Below the pieces are notes generated by a model. That model was not told the DNA's origin, did no database searches, and saw only the letters and a program-made list of their open reading frames with translations. The position numbers and the translations under genes are program-made. This document shows, one piece after another, positions 55,321 through 64,000 of a DNA stretch of 64,000 nt. The stretch spans positions 1-64,000 of the forward strand of contig CAKTDA010000005.1 of the NCBI GenBank assembly GCA_934541105.1, written 5' to 3'. Each line of letters opens with the position of its first letter. Positions within the stretch are counted from its first letter, which is position 1. This stretch comes from an uncultured Luteitalea sp. (GTDB lineage: Bacteria; Acidobacteriota; Vicinamibacteria; Vicinamibacterales; Vicinamibacteraceae).

Positions 55321-57443
55321 GCCGCCCGGACTTCACGTCGCTCGCCTACGACGACGCCATTCGAGCCGTTGCCGGTAGCGCGAGCGTCGCTGCTGGATCC
55401 CGGGGCGTAGCTGCCGGACTCGTCCGGCAGTCTCCCGCGACATTCGATCATCTCGACTACGCCGCCGGCATCCCGCCGTTCCTCCGCGGACCGTACGCGA
55501 CGATGTACGCGCGGCAGCCGTGGACGATCCGTCAGTACGCGGGTTTCTCCACGGCGGAAGCCTCGAACGCCTTCTACCGTCGCGGTCTGGCGTCCGGCCA
55601 GAAGGGCCTGTCGATCGCGTTCGATCTCGCGACGCACCGTGGGTACGACTCCGACAATCCGCGGGTCGTGGGCGACGTCGGCAAGGCCGGCGTGGCCATC
55701 GACACGGTCGAGGACATGAAGGTCCTGTTCGACAAGATCCCGCTCGACCGCCTGTCCGTGTCGATGACGATGAACGGCGCCGTCCTGCCGATCATGGCCT
55801 TCTACATCGTCGCGGCCGGGGAGCAGGGGGTGGTGCCGGCGCAGTTGACGGGGACGATCCAGAACGACGTCCTCAAGGAGTTCATGGTCCGCAACACCTA
55901 CATCTACCCGCCGCCGGCGTCGATGCGCATCGTCGGTGAGGTCTTCCGCTTCTGCGCGGAACGGATGCCGCGGTTCAACGCGATCTCGGTGAGCGGATAC
56001 CACATGCAGGAAGCCGGCGCGACGGCGGACCTCGAGCTCGCGTACACCCTCGCCGATGGCCTCGAGTACCTTCGCACCGGCATTGCCGCGGGTCTCGACA
56101 TCGACAGCTTCGCGCCGCGTCTCAGCTTCTTCTGGGGCATCGGCATGCACCACTTCACCGAGATCGCCAAGCTGCGTGCGGCACGAGTGCTCTGGGCGCG
56201 AATCGTGAAGCGGTTCGACCCGAAGAACCCGAAGTCGATGGCGCTGCGGACGCACGCGCAGACGTCGGGCTGGAGCCTCACGGCACAGGATGCGTTCAAC
56301 AACGTCACGCGCACCTGCGTCGAGGCGCTCGCGGCCGCCCTCGGCCACACGCAGTCGCTGCACACGAATGCGCTCGACGAGGCCATCGCGCTGCCGAGTG
56401 ATTTCTCGGCGCGCATCGCACGCAATACGCAGATCCATCTCCAGCAGGAGACCGGCATCACGCACGCGGTGGACCCGTGGGCGGGCAGCCACTACGTCGA
56501 GCGCCTGACGCATGAATTGATGGAGGCGGCGTGGCGGCACATCGAGGAGGTCGAGGCGCTGGGCGGCATGGCCCGGGCAATCGACACCGGGCTGCCGAAG
56601 CTGCGCATCGAGGAGGCGGCGGCACGCCGCCAGGCACGCATCGACTCCGGCCGCGAGGTGATCGTCGGCGTCAATGCGTACCGCCGCCCGGACGAGCCGC
56701 CACTCACAATCCGCGAGGTGGACAACCGCGCGGTGCGCGAGGCGCAGGTCCGACGCATCGCGGACGTGAAGGCCTCGCGTGACGAGCGCGCGGTGCGGGA
56801 GGCCCTCGCCAGCCTCACGCGCGTGGCCGGGGGGGGGGCCGGCAACCTGCTCGCGCAGGCGGTGGAGGCAGCCCGCGCGCGTGCAACCGTCGGGGAGATC
56901 TCGGATGCGCTCGAAGCGGTCTTCGGCCGGTACCAGGCGGTCGGGCGTACCATTTCCGGCGTGTACGCCTCGGAGAGCCACGGGGATCCCGCGTTCCGCG
57001 AGGCACGCCGGATGGCCGCGGAATTCGCGGACGCCGAGGGCCGTCGGCCGCGCATCCTCGTCGTCAAGCTCGGACAGGACGGGCACGATCGCGGCGCGAA
57101 GGTGATTGCCACCGCGTTTGCCGACATCGGGTTCGACGTGGACGTCGGGCCGCTGTTCCAGACGCCCGAGGAAGCGGCGCAGATGGCCGTGGACAACGAC
57201 GTCCACGTGCTCGGCGCCTCGAGCCTTGCCGGTGCGCACAAGACGCTCGTGCCCGAACTCGTCGCGTCGCTGCGCCGCATGGGGCGGGGGGACGTGCTCG
57301 TCGTGGTTGGCGGCGTCATCCCGCCGCAGGATCACGCGATGCTGCGCGACGCGGGCGTGGCCGAGGTGTTCGGTCCGGGCAGCGTGATCCCGGAGTGCGC
57401 GCAGCGGATCCTCTCGGCGCTCGGTGCCGCGCGCACGTCATGA
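55317..57443 (+). CDS. mutB: methylmalonyl-CoA mutase large (catalytic) subunit
   Basis: A 708-residue adenosylcobalamin enzyme that rearranges methylmalonyl-CoA and succinyl-CoA. The TIM barrel has PWTIRQYAGFSTAEASNAFY, KGLSIAFDLATHRGYDSDN and TGTIQNDVLKEF. The C-terminal B12 domain has the base-off motif DGHDRGAKV (DxHxxG) and GGVIPPQDHAML. The ATG at 55317 overlaps the mutA stop (ATGA); the open frame further upstream is not coding. A run of ten G (56829-56838) lies in the linker between barrel and B12 domain. Confidence 0.96.
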   Translation: MSRPDFTSLAYDDAIRAVAGSASVAAGSRGVAAGLVRQSPATFDHLDYAAGIPPFLRGPYATMYARQPWTIRQYAGFSTAEASNAFYRRGLASGQKGLSIAFDLATHRGYDSDNPRVVGDVGKAGVAIDTVEDMKVLFDKIPLDRLSVSMTMNGAVLPIMAFYIVAAGEQGVVPAQLTGTIQNDVLKEFMVRNTYIYPPPASMRIVGEVFRFCAERMPRFNAISVSGYHMQEAGATADLELAYTLADGLEYLRTGIAAGLDIDSFAPRLSFFWGIGMHHFTEIAKLRAARVLWARIVKRFDPKNPKSMALRTHAQTSGWSLTAQDAFNNVTRTCVEALAAALGHTQSLHTNALDEAIALPSDFSARIARNTQIHLQQETGITHAVDPWAGSHYVERLTHELMEAAWRHIEEVEALGGMARAIDTGLPKLRIEEAAARRQARIDSGREVIVGVNAYRRPDEPPLTIREVDNRAVREAQVRRIADVKASRDERAVREALASLTRVAGGGAGNLLAQAVEAARARATVGEISDALEAVFGRYQAVGRTISGVYASESHGDPAFREARRMAAEFADAEGRRPRILVVKLGQDGHDRGAKVIATAFADIGFDVDVGPLFQTPEEAAQMAVDNDVHVLGASSLAGAHKTLVPELVASLRRMGRGDVLVVVGGVIPPQDHAMLRDAGVAEVFGPGSVIPECAQRILSALGAARTS

Positions 57444-58429
57444 CGCGGCAGCGGCTGTCCGTCGAGGCGTACGTCGAGGGCGTGCGGCGCGGCGATCGGG
57501 CCGTGCTGGCGCGGGCGATCACGCTTGTCGAGAGTGAGCGCGCGGATGACGCCGCGACGGCGTCGCTCGTCCTCGAGCACCTGTTGCCCCACGCGGGTCG
57601 GGCGCACCGTGTCGGCATCACCGGCGTGCCGGGCGCCGGCAAGAGCACGTTCATCGACGTGCTCGGCATGCACCTCGTTCGGGAGCGCGGCGAGCGCGTG
57701 GCGGTACTCAGCGTCGATCCGTCGAGCCCCGTGTCTGGCGGCAGCATCCTCGGCGACAAGACGCGCATGGATCGGCTCTCGGCCGAGCCCGGCGCCTACA
57801 TCCGGCCGTCGCCTGCGCGCGGTTTCCTCGGGGGCGTCGCGCGCCGCACGCGGGAGGCCATGATCCTCTGCGAGGCGGCAGGCTTCGGCGTGGTCCTCGT
57901 CGAGACGGTCGGCGTGGGGCAGTCGGAGACCGCGGTGCGGTCGATGACGGACTTCTTCCTGCTGCTGATGCTGCCCGGTGCTGGTGACGAACTGCAGGGC
58001 ATCAAGCGGGGCATCATCGAGATGGTCGACGCCATCGCCATCAACAAGGCCGATGGCGAGACGAAGGCGCAGGCGGAGCGGTCGCGCGCCGAGTACGCCG
58101 CTGCACTGCGCCTCTTCCCGCCCGCGGCCGATGGCTGGACGCCTCCCGTCGTGACCTGTTCGGCGCTCACGGGCGACGGCGTCCCTGCCATCTGGGACAG
58201 CGTGCGCTCGCATCACGCGCACATGATCGCGACCGGTGCGCACGCGGCCAGTCGCCGTGCGCAGGCGCTTGCGTGGATGCGCGAACTCGTGGCGCTCGGG
58301 CTCGACGAAGCGTTCCGGGCCGATCCCGCCGTCGCGGCACGCCTGCCCGAGACCGAAGCCGCCGTTGCCGAAGGCCGCACGACGGCTGTCGCTGCCGCGC
58401 GCGCGCTTCTTGCGCGCTTCCGCGGGTAG
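57440..58429 (+). CDS. meaB: methylmalonyl-CoA mutase chaperone GTPase
   Basis: A 329-residue G3E-type GTPase of the MeaB/ArgK group that protects and reloads mutase with adenosylcobalamin. Walker A GVPGAGKSTFIDVLG (about 60-74), VLSVDPSSPVSGGSILGDKTRM, ETVGVGQSE and the base-recognition region AINKADG are all present. The start overlaps the mutB stop (ATGA), so mutase and chaperone are made together. Confidence 0.95.
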   Translation: MTRQRLSVEAYVEGVRRGDRAVLARAITLVESERADDAATASLVLEHLLPHAGRAHRVGITGVPGAGKSTFIDVLGMHLVRERGERVAVLSVDPSSPVSGGSILGDKTRMDRLSAEPGAYIRPSPARGFLGGVARRTREAMILCEAAGFGVVLVETVGVGQSETAVRSMTDFFLLLMLPGAGDELQGIKRGIIEMVDAIAINKADGETKAQAERSRAEYAAALRLFPPAADGWTPPVVTCSALTGDGVPAIWDSVRSHHAHMIATGAHAASRRAQALAWMRELVALGLDEAFRADPAVAARLPETEAAVAEGRTTAVAAARALLARFRG

Positions 58430-58544
58430 CGGCTGCACGGCCTTGTTGTAGGCTGTGTGCCGTACCGGGCAGGTCTGCCTGCAAGGCCGCCTGCCCGCGC
58501 CGCCGGAGCCGGTCCGGCCGCGCGATCCGGGAGTCGCTGAATCC

Positions 58545-59582
58545 ATGAGTGAACTGAAGATCGGGATCGTCGGGCTCGGCTGGGTGGCCGGGGCCCACAT
58601 CGAGACGTTCAAGCACGTCAAGGGCGCGACAGTCACGGCTGTCTGCTCCCGTCGCACGCTCGATTCGGGTGCGCTGCAGGCGCAGTACGGCCTCCCGCTG
58701 AAGGTGTACACGGACTACGCCGCGATGCTTGCCGATCCCGAGATCGACGTCATCGACATCTGCACGCCGCACCCGTACCACCCCGACCAGGCGATTGCCG
58801 CCGCCAATGCCGGCAAGCACCTCATCATCGAGAAGCCGATCGCGCTGAACTGGGAGGACGCCAGGCGCGTGCGCGACGCGATTGCCGCCAATGGCGTCAA
58901 GGCGATGGTGTGCTTCGAGGTGCGGTTCAGTGCGCAGTTCACGCTCGCGCGCTCGGTGGTCGAGCAGGGGCTGCTCGGCAGCCTGCACTACGGCGAGGTG
59001 GACTACTACCACGGCCTCGGCCCGTGGTACGGACAGTACCCCTGGAACATCAAGAAGGACATGGGCGGCTCGAGCCTGCTCACGGCCGGCTGTCACGCGC
59101 TCGACTGCCTGCTGATGCTCATGGGCTCGGAAGCCGTCGAGGTCACGAGCTACGGGGCGCAGTCGGAGCACCCGCTCTTCACGCCGTACGAGTACCCGAC
59201 GTCCACGGTGTCGATCGTGAAGTTCGCCAATGGCGCGGTCGGCAAGTGCGCGTCGATCATCGACTGCTTCCAGCCGTACTACTTCCACTCGCACCTCGTC
59301 GGCAGCCACGGCACGCTGCTCGACACGAAGCTGCACTCGGCCAAGCTGCCGGGGATGATCAAGACGAAGTGGACCGAGCTCGCCACGCACCCGATCGACT
59401 CGGGCGACGTGGCAGACCACCCCTACCAGCCGCAGTTCCAGGCGTTCGTGGACAGCACGCTCGCCGGGACGTCGATGCCGCTGACCGACTTCGACACGGC
59501 GCTCGAGAGCCACCGCGTCACGTTTGCCGCCGACCTCTCGGTACAGCGCGGCACGCCGGTGCGTCTCTCGGAACTGGCCTAG
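58545..59582 (+). CDS. Gfo/Idh/MocA-family oxidoreductase
   Basis: A 345-residue NAD(P)-linked oxidoreductase with GIVGLGWVAGAHIETF at the N-terminus, DICTPHPYHPDQAIAAANAGKHLIIEKPIAL (catalytic Lys in EKP) and GGSSLLTAGCHALDCLLML in the C-terminal domain. It is a different branch from the homologue at 49950. It is followed after four bases by a PIG-L deacetylase and then a histidine phosphatase, suggesting a small carbohydrate-processing operon. TAGGCT near 58449 may be its -10. Confidence 0.9.
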   Translation: MSELKIGIVGLGWVAGAHIETFKHVKGATVTAVCSRRTLDSGALQAQYGLPLKVYTDYAAMLADPEIDVIDICTPHPYHPDQAIAAANAGKHLIIEKPIALNWEDARRVRDAIAANGVKAMVCFEVRFSAQFTLARSVVEQGLLGSLHYGEVDYYHGLGPWYGQYPWNIKKDMGGSSLLTAGCHALDCLLMLMGSEAVEVTSYGAQSEHPLFTPYEYPTSTVSIVKFANGAVGKCASIIDCFQPYYFHSHLVGSHGTLLDTKLHSAKLPGMIKTKWTELATHPIDSGDVADHPYQPQFQAFVDSTLAGTSMPLTDFDTALESHRVTFAADLSVQRGTPVRLSELA

Positions 59583-59586
59583 CGCG

Positions 59587-60384
59587 ATGCCGACCGTCCT
59601 CGCGCTGATGGCGCATCCCGACGACATCGAAATCACCTGCGCGGGCACGCTGATCCTCCTGAAGGCGGCGGGGTGGGACGTCCACCTCGCCACCATGACG
59701 GCCGGCGACCTCGGGACGGCCACGCTGCCGGCGGCGACAATCTCGCGCATCCGGCGCCGGGAAGCCGCCGCCGCCGCCGCAATCCTCGGGGCCGGTTACA
59801 CCTGCCTCGGCTTCAAGGACCTCACAATCGCGCACGCCGAGCGCCCCAAGCGCATCGTCGCCGGCCTGCTGCGGAACGTGCGGCCGGACGTCGTGATCAC
59901 GCACCCGCCGCGCGACTACATGAGCGACCACGAAGAGACCGCTCGCCTTGCGCGCGAGGCGGCCTTCGCCTCGACGATGCCCAATTGGGCGACGCTGCCG
60001 CCCGTGGGCACGCGCCCTCCCCGCAAGGCGGCGGCGCCGTGCGCGCACGTGCCCGTCCTGCTGCACGCGGACCCGATCGACCTCGTCGATCACACCGGGT
60101 CCCGCGTGCCGGCGCAGTTCCTCGTGGACGTCTCGACGGTGATCGAGCAGAAGGCGGAGATGCTCGCGGCGCACGCCACGCAGCGCGAGTGGCTGCGCCA
60201 GCAGCACGGCGAGGACGAGTACCTGCACTGGATGCGGCGCCTCGGCGCGGCGAGGGGCCGTGAGTTCCGCAAGCGGTCGGTGACGCATGCCGAGGGGTTC
60301 GTGCAGCATCGCGGCCATGGGTTTCCGAAGGACGATGCGCTGACCGCGGCCCTCGGTCGCGGCCTCGTGAAGGTGGTGCAGTAG
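59587..60384 (+). CDS. PIG-L-family deacetylase
   Basis: A 265-residue zinc enzyme that removes acetyl groups from N-acetylglucosamine-type sugars or related compounds. Zinc ligands in LMAHPDDIEITCAGTL (His, Asp) and THPPRDYMSDHEETARL (His). It lies between the oxidoreductase and a histidine phosphatase with almost no spacing. Bacterial relatives include LmbE, MshB and BshB enzymes; no thiol-cofactor genes are nearby to favour one. Confidence 0.9.
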   Translation: MPTVLALMAHPDDIEITCAGTLILLKAAGWDVHLATMTAGDLGTATLPAATISRIRRREAAAAAAILGAGYTCLGFKDLTIAHAERPKRIVAGLLRNVRPDVVITHPPRDYMSDHEETARLAREAAFASTMPNWATLPPVGTRPPRKAAAPCAHVPVLLHADPIDLVDHTGSRVPAQFLVDVSTVIEQKAEMLAAHATQREWLRQQHGEDEYLHWMRRLGAARGREFRKRSVTHAEGFVQHRGHGFPKDDALTAALGRGLVKVVQ

Positions 60385-61064
60385 TGTCGACGACTCGAGT
60401 CTTCCTCGTCCGCCACGGCGCGACGCAACTGACAGCGGAGAACCGCTTCTCGGGTGCCGTCGGCGTCGATCTCTCCGACGAAGGCCGCTGGCAGGCGTCC
60501 CAACTCGGCCAACGGCTCCAGCACGAGCGCATCACCGCCCTCTACAGCAGCCCGCTGTCGCGCACGATGGAGACCGCGCAGCTGATCGGGGAGGCCCTCG
60601 GCGTGGAGCCGACGCCGCGCGACGGCCTGCGCGAGATCAGCCACGGTCGGTGGGAGGGGCTGACGCGCGCCGAGGTCGAGGAGCGGTTCGGCGACGAGTA
60701 CGCGGCGTGGGAAGAGGACCCGTTCACGTTCGCGCCCGAAGGCGGCGAGTCGGGAGTGGCCGTGCTCGCGCGGTCCCTCCCCGTCATCCGCGACATCGTC
60801 ACCCGTCATACGGGCGAACGCATTGTCGTCGTGTCGCACAAGGCGACGATCCGCATCCTGCTGAGCAGCCTGCTTGGGTTCGACGCGCGCGGGTATCGTG
60901 ACCGGCTCGACCAGGCGCCTGCCTGCCTCAACGTGCTGGACTTCCGGGACGCGGTCCGGGCGCGGCTGATGCTGTTCAACGACACGTCGCACTACGCGCA
61001 CCATCCGCGCGCGGCACAGGGCAACCTGTCGCGCTGGTGGGACGCCATCCTGCCGTCGCGCTGA
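60384..61064 (+). CDS. histidine phosphatase (phosphoglycerate mutase-like)
   Basis: A 226-residue branch-1 histidine phosphatase. The phospho-His motif is LVRHGATQL at the N-terminus, with ALYSSPLSRTMETAQ, EISHGRWEGLTRAEVEERF and the second catalytic His in VVSHKATIRILL. Relatives dephosphorylate sugar phosphates, cobalamin precursors or other metabolites. The GTG start shares its first base with the stop of the PIG-L gene, so translation is coupled. Confidence 0.9.
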   Translation: MSTTRVFLVRHGATQLTAENRFSGAVGVDLSDEGRWQASQLGQRLQHERITALYSSPLSRTMETAQLIGEALGVEPTPRDGLREISHGRWEGLTRAEVEERFGDEYAAWEEDPFTFAPEGGESGVAVLARSLPVIRDIVTRHTGERIVVVSHKATIRILLSSLLGFDARGYRDRLDQAPACLNVLDFRDAVRARLMLFNDTSHYAHHPRAAQGNLSRWWDAILPSR

Positions 61065-61111
61065 GAGACGCCGGCGGTCGGGGGTAGGATCGGCGCCACG
61101 GGGACACGGCG

Positions 61112-62101
61112 ATGACCACACCGAGGGCCGCTTCGCGCACGACCCGCACCAGGCGATATCGCTCGGCCAGCGGTACGGTGCCCGCGTATGCGCCGCAACT
61201 CGCGACGCTCGCTGGCACGGCGCCCGACACCGACGACTGGCTCCACGAGGTCAAGTACGACGGCTTCCGGATGGGTCTCGAGGTGCGGGACGGCCGGGCG
61301 CGCCTGCTCACGCGCAACGGCCTCGACTGGTCCGCGCGCTTCCCCGACCTCGTCGCCGCCGGGCTCTCGCTCGGCGTCTCGACCGCACTGCTCGATGGCG
61401 AAGTCGCGCTGCGACTGCCCGACGGGCGCACGAGCTTCCAGGGACTCCAGGGCAACGGTCACCCGGACGGCGCGATCACGTACTTCGTGTTCGACCTGCT
61501 GTGGATCGACGGCGAGGATCTCGCACCCCTTCCGCTCGAGACCCGCAAGGGGCGCCTGCAGGCGCTGCTCGACGGCGGTGACGCGTCGGCATTCCATTAC
61601 TCGACGCACGTGGTCGGTGGCGGCCCACGTGCCCACGCCGATGCGTGCCGCCGGCGCCTCGAGGGCATCATCTCGAAGCGGCGGGATGCCCCTGCGACGG
61701 CAGGCCGCAGCCGCACGTGGCTCAAGGTGAAGTGCCTCGGCCGGCAGGAGTTCGTGATCGGCGGATTCACCGAACCGCAGGGCGCGCGCGAGCACCTCGG
61801 CGCGCTGCTGATCGGGCACTACGAGGAGCGGCGCCTCGTGTGGGCGGGCCGCGTCGGCACGGGGTTCACGACGACGGTGGCGCGGGAACTCCGCGCCCGG
61901 CTCGAGCCGCTCGTGCAGGAGGCGTCGCCGTTCACGCCAGCGCCGCGCGGAGCGGCGGCACGCGGCGTCCACTGGGTGCGGCCCGAGCTCGTCGCGGAAG
62001 TGGCGTTCACCGAATGGACGCGAGACGGCAAGGTGCGTCACCCGTCGTTCCAGGGGCTCCGTGAGGACAAGCCGGCGCGCGCGGTGGTGAGGGAAGCATG
62101 A
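61112..62101 (+). CDS. ATP-dependent DNA ligase (LigD ligase domain, stand-alone)
   Basis: A 329-residue ligase with nucleotidyl-Lys motif EVKYDGFRMG (about 46-55), LLDGEVALRLPDG, FVFDLLWIDGED, LEGIISKR and RTWLKVKC, followed by an OB-fold (VGTGFTTTVAREL, VAEVAFTEWTRDGKVRHP). It corresponds to only the ligase part of LigD and is followed, with a 4-base overlap, by a separate polymerase-domain gene. The ATG at 61112 has a TAGGAT -10-like motif 22 bases upstream. Confidence 0.92.
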   Translation: MTTPRAASRTTRTRRYRSASGTVPAYAPQLATLAGTAPDTDDWLHEVKYDGFRMGLEVRDGRARLLTRNGLDWSARFPDLVAAGLSLGVSTALLDGEVALRLPDGRTSFQGLQGNGHPDGAITYFVFDLLWIDGEDLAPLPLETRKGRLQALLDGGDASAFHYSTHVVGGGPRAHADACRRRLEGIISKRRDAPATAGRSRTWLKVKCLGRQEFVIGGFTEPQGAREHLGALLIGHYEERRLVWAGRVGTGFTTTVARELRARLEPLVQEASPFTPAPRGAAARGVHWVRPELVAEVAFTEWTRDGKVRHPSFQGLREDKPARAVVREA

Positions 62102-62982
62102 CGTCGCCAGCCGTCGTGGTGCGGGGTGTGTCGATCTCGAACCCGCAGCGCGTGATGTATCCCGACGAGGGCATCACGAAGCTCGATCTCGTGCGCTACG
62201 TGGAGAAGGTGGGCGAGTGGATGCTGCCCCACGTCGCGGGGCGGCCACTCTCCCTCCTGTTCTGCCCCGACGGCATTGCCGGCACGTGCGCGTACCTGAA
62301 ACACGGCAGGCCGGGAAGCCCGAAGGCCCTGCGCCGTGTGGCCATCCGCGAGAAGACGAAGGTCGGCGAGTACATGGTGGCCGACACGCTCGAGGCGCTC
62401 GTCTCGATCATGCAGATGAACTGGATCGAGGTCCACACGTGGAATGCGACGGCCGACGCCCTCGAACGCCCGGATCGCCTCGTGTTCGACCTCGATCCCG
62501 GTCCCGAGGTGAAGTGGCCGCAGGTCGTCGAGGCGGCACGCGACACCCGCGACCTGCTCGCGGATGCAGGGCTGCGGTCGTGGCCCAAGACGACAGGCGG
62601 ACGCGGGCTGCACGTCGTCGTGCCCCTGCGGGCGGGGACGTCGTGGAGCAGCGGACTCGCGTGTGCGTCGGACGTGGCGTCCACGCTCGTCGAACGCGCG
62701 CCGGATCGCTTCACGACGAACGTCTCGAAGGCAGGCCGCGAGGCGCTGATCCTCGTGGACGTCATGCGCAACAACCGGGGGAGCACCGTCGTCGCGGCCT
62801 ACTCACCCCGGGCGCGTGCTGGTGCGCCGGTCTCGACGCCAGTGGCCTGGGACGAGCTCTCGCCACGGCGCACGCCGGATCGGTTCACGGTGCGCAGCCT
62901 GCCGCGTCGCCTCGCCTCCCTCGGCCGTGATCCCTGGGAGGAGTACTGGACGTGCGAACAGACGATTCCGGAGGAAGGATGA
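62098..62982 (+). CDS. LigD-type polymerase (primase-like), stand-alone
   Basis: A 294-residue end-joining polymerase domain. It opens ISNPQRVMYPDEGITKLDLVRY, has KHGRPGSPKALRRV and the catalytic Asp pair in RLVFDLDPGPEVKW, then TTGGRGLHVVVPL and VDVMRNN. It fills gaps at broken DNA ends. Translation is coupled to the ligase gene before it (ATGA) and its stop overlaps the next gene start. Ku is not adjacent; the only ku in the window is about 37 kb away next to a fused LigD. Confidence 0.92.
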   Translation: MTSPAVVVRGVSISNPQRVMYPDEGITKLDLVRYVEKVGEWMLPHVAGRPLSLLFCPDGIAGTCAYLKHGRPGSPKALRRVAIREKTKVGEYMVADTLEALVSIMQMNWIEVHTWNATADALERPDRLVFDLDPGPEVKWPQVVEAARDTRDLLADAGLRSWPKTTGGRGLHVVVPLRAGTSWSSGLACASDVASTLVERAPDRFTTNVSKAGREALILVDVMRNNRGSTVVAAYSPRARAGAPVSTPVAWDELSPRRTPDRFTVRSLPRRLASLGRDPWEEYWTCEQTIPEEG

Positions 62983-64000
62983 AGGGGACCGCGATGACGA
63001 CACTGCTGCGTACTGCCTGCGTGCTGCTCCTCTGTGCGGGGCTCGTCGTGCCCGGAGCGGCGCAGGTGTTGGCGCCGGCCGGGCTGCCGTCGAGCACGGC
63101 ACAGGCCGAGGGGCTGTCGCGCGAGCGGCTCGACCGCCTGCACGCCCGGCTGAAGCGCTTCGTGGACGAAGGCCAGGTTGCCGGCGCCATCTCGCTCGTC
63201 GTCCGCCACGGGCGCGTCGCGGACGTCTTCACGACGGGTGCGCGCGACCGCGAGACCGGCATGCCGATGACCCGCGACACGATCGTCCGCATCTATTCGA
63301 TGACGAAGATCGTGACCTCGGTTGCCGTGCTGACCCTGATCGAGGACGGGCGCCTCCGGCTCGAGGACCCGATCGCCGGCTTCCTGCCGGCGCTGAAGTC
63401 CCCGCAGGTCTTCACGGGCGGCACGGCCGCGGTGCCGCGCCTCGTGCCGGCGGCGCGACCCATCACCATTCGCGATCTGCTCACGCATACGTCAGGGTTC
63501 GCCTACGGACTCGCCGAGTCGCCGGTGGACGACATGTACCGCCAGGCGAAGGTGCTGCAGGCGCGCAGTGCCGGCGACTTCGTGGCTCGCGTGGCCCGCC
63601 TCCCGCTCATCGCGCAGCCCGGCGATCGCTTCTACTACGGCGTCAACACCGACCTGCTCGGCGCCATCGTCGAGAAGGTGAGCGGGCAGACGCTCGGCGC
63701 GTACATGCAGGCCCGCATCTTCGAACCGCTCGGCATGGCCGACACGGCGTTCTCGGTGCCGGCCGACAAGCGCGGCCGTCTCGCGGTGCTGTACCAGCGC
63801 AAGGAGGCCGGGCCGCTCACCGCGGTGCCGGCGCTGTCGATCGGGCCCGACGGGGCGGGCGACCTGCCCTATCCCGATCCGGACGGACGGCTGTTCCACT
63901 CGGGGGGCGGCGGCCTGTTCTCCACGGCGGACGATTACGCCCGGTTCGCGCAGATGCTCCTCAACGGCGGCGAACTCGACGGCGTGCGGGTGCTGTCGCG
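62979..64000 (+). CDS. exported beta-lactamase-family serine hydrolase, 3' end outside window
   Basis: The first 340 residues of a class C beta-lactamase-fold esterase or peptidase. A signal peptide (TACVLLLCAGLVVPGAAQ) is followed by RLKRFVDEGQVAGAISLVVRHG, the active SxxK in IYSMTKIVTS, LLTHTSGFAYG, and a YYGVNTDLLG segment in the Tyr motif region. The third motif reads HSGGGGLFST. GGAGG stands four bases before the ATG at 62979; a second ATG at 62994 is possible. The start overlaps the polymerase stop. Confidence 0.88.
   Translation, partial: MKGTAMTTLLRTACVLLLCAGLVVPGAAQVLAPAGLPSSTAQAEGLSRERLDRLHARLKRFVDEGQVAGAISLVVRHGRVADVFTTGARDRETGMPMTRDTIVRIYSMTKIVTSVAVLTLIEDGRLRLEDPIAGFLPALKSPQVFTGGTAAVPRLVPAARPITIRDLLTHTSGFAYGLAESPVDDMYRQAKVLQARSAGDFVARVARLPLIAQPGDRFYYGVNTDLLGAIVEKVSGQTLGAYMQARIFEPLGMADTAFSVPADKRGRLAVLYQRKEAGPLTAVPALSIGPDGAGDLPYPDPDGRLFHSGGGGLFSTADDYARFAQMLLNGGELDGVRVLS

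Noticed and set aside
54954..57335. A 793-residue minus-strand reading frame opposite mutA/mutB
   Set aside because: Antisense shadow of the mutase genes, without recognisable motifs.

Overview
The window is GC-rich, densely packed bacterial DNA and appears to be ordinary chromosome; no phage, transposon, CRISPR or plasmid genes were recognised. The mix of families points to an Acidobacteriota genome, probably the Vicinamibacteria/Luteitalea side: a VWFA-related secreted protein, an Oar-type TonB receptor with a carboxypeptidase-like N-terminal domain, a TPR/CHAT protein, a PQQ dehydrogenase, Ku plus LigD, TPR-bearing kinase-like proteins and secreted repeat proteins. This placement is inferred from gene content, since no rRNA gene is present.

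Layout. 1-5.2 kb: a CHAT protein that has lost its C-terminus, facing a scrap of a TonB-like gene; a 3-hydroxyacyl-CoA-type dehydrogenase; a frameshifted VWFA-related protein; a small basic protein. 5.2-11 kb: a sigma-54 activator of XylR/DmpR type and, beyond one small minus-strand gene, a cbb3-type cytochrome oxidase operon. A near-consensus -24/-12 promoter with upstream TTTCA/TGAAA boxes lies in front of that operon, so the activator probably controls it. The operon ends in an unusual Ig-like/membrane/cytochrome c fusion instead of a canonical diheme CcoP. 11-20 kb: a frameshifted FAD oxidoreductase, a B12/radical-SAM enzyme behind a 17-codon ORF, a secreted alpha/beta hydrolase fold without catalytic Ser and His, an amidase, a PP2C phosphatase, beta-carbonic anhydrase and a PQQ dehydrogenase. 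20-27 kb: a membrane-anchored MutS-like ATPase, a GlsB-type membrane protein, divergent ligD and ku (end joining), a TerC-type transporter and a secreted protein of unknown function. 27-40 kb: a pseudokinase-TPR protein, a HerA-like ATPase, an AsmA-like protein, tRNA-His, a hybrid histidine kinase, glnS and a small stress cluster (winged-helix protein, universal stress protein, CsbD).

40-53 kb looks like a sugar/peptide acquisition region: a ROK kinase, a secreted propeller/helical protein, a membrane protein, a NagX-like acyltransferase, an M29-like secreted protein and a TonB receptor with a long structured leader; then DUF202, an oxidoreductase, a subtilase and a degraded secreted-repeat gene. 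53.4-58.4 kb is a tight operon for methylmalonyl-CoA metabolism (epimerase, small and large mutase subunits, MeaB chaperone) whose coding regions overlap by 4-8 bases. 58.5-64 kb holds a sugar-type oxidoreductase, a PIG-L deacetylase, a histidine phosphatase, a second and split set of LigD ligase and polymerase genes, and the start of a secreted beta-lactamase-family gene cut by the window end.

Three genes carry single-base frameshifts (about 4588, 11860 and 53145), so either gene decay or draft-sequence error must be kept in mind. The observations I rate highest are the sigma-54-controlled oxidase, a dispersed 22-base hairpin family at gene ends, the Ig-cytochrome fusion, the duplicated LigD machinery, the dead hydrolase and the pseudokinase.
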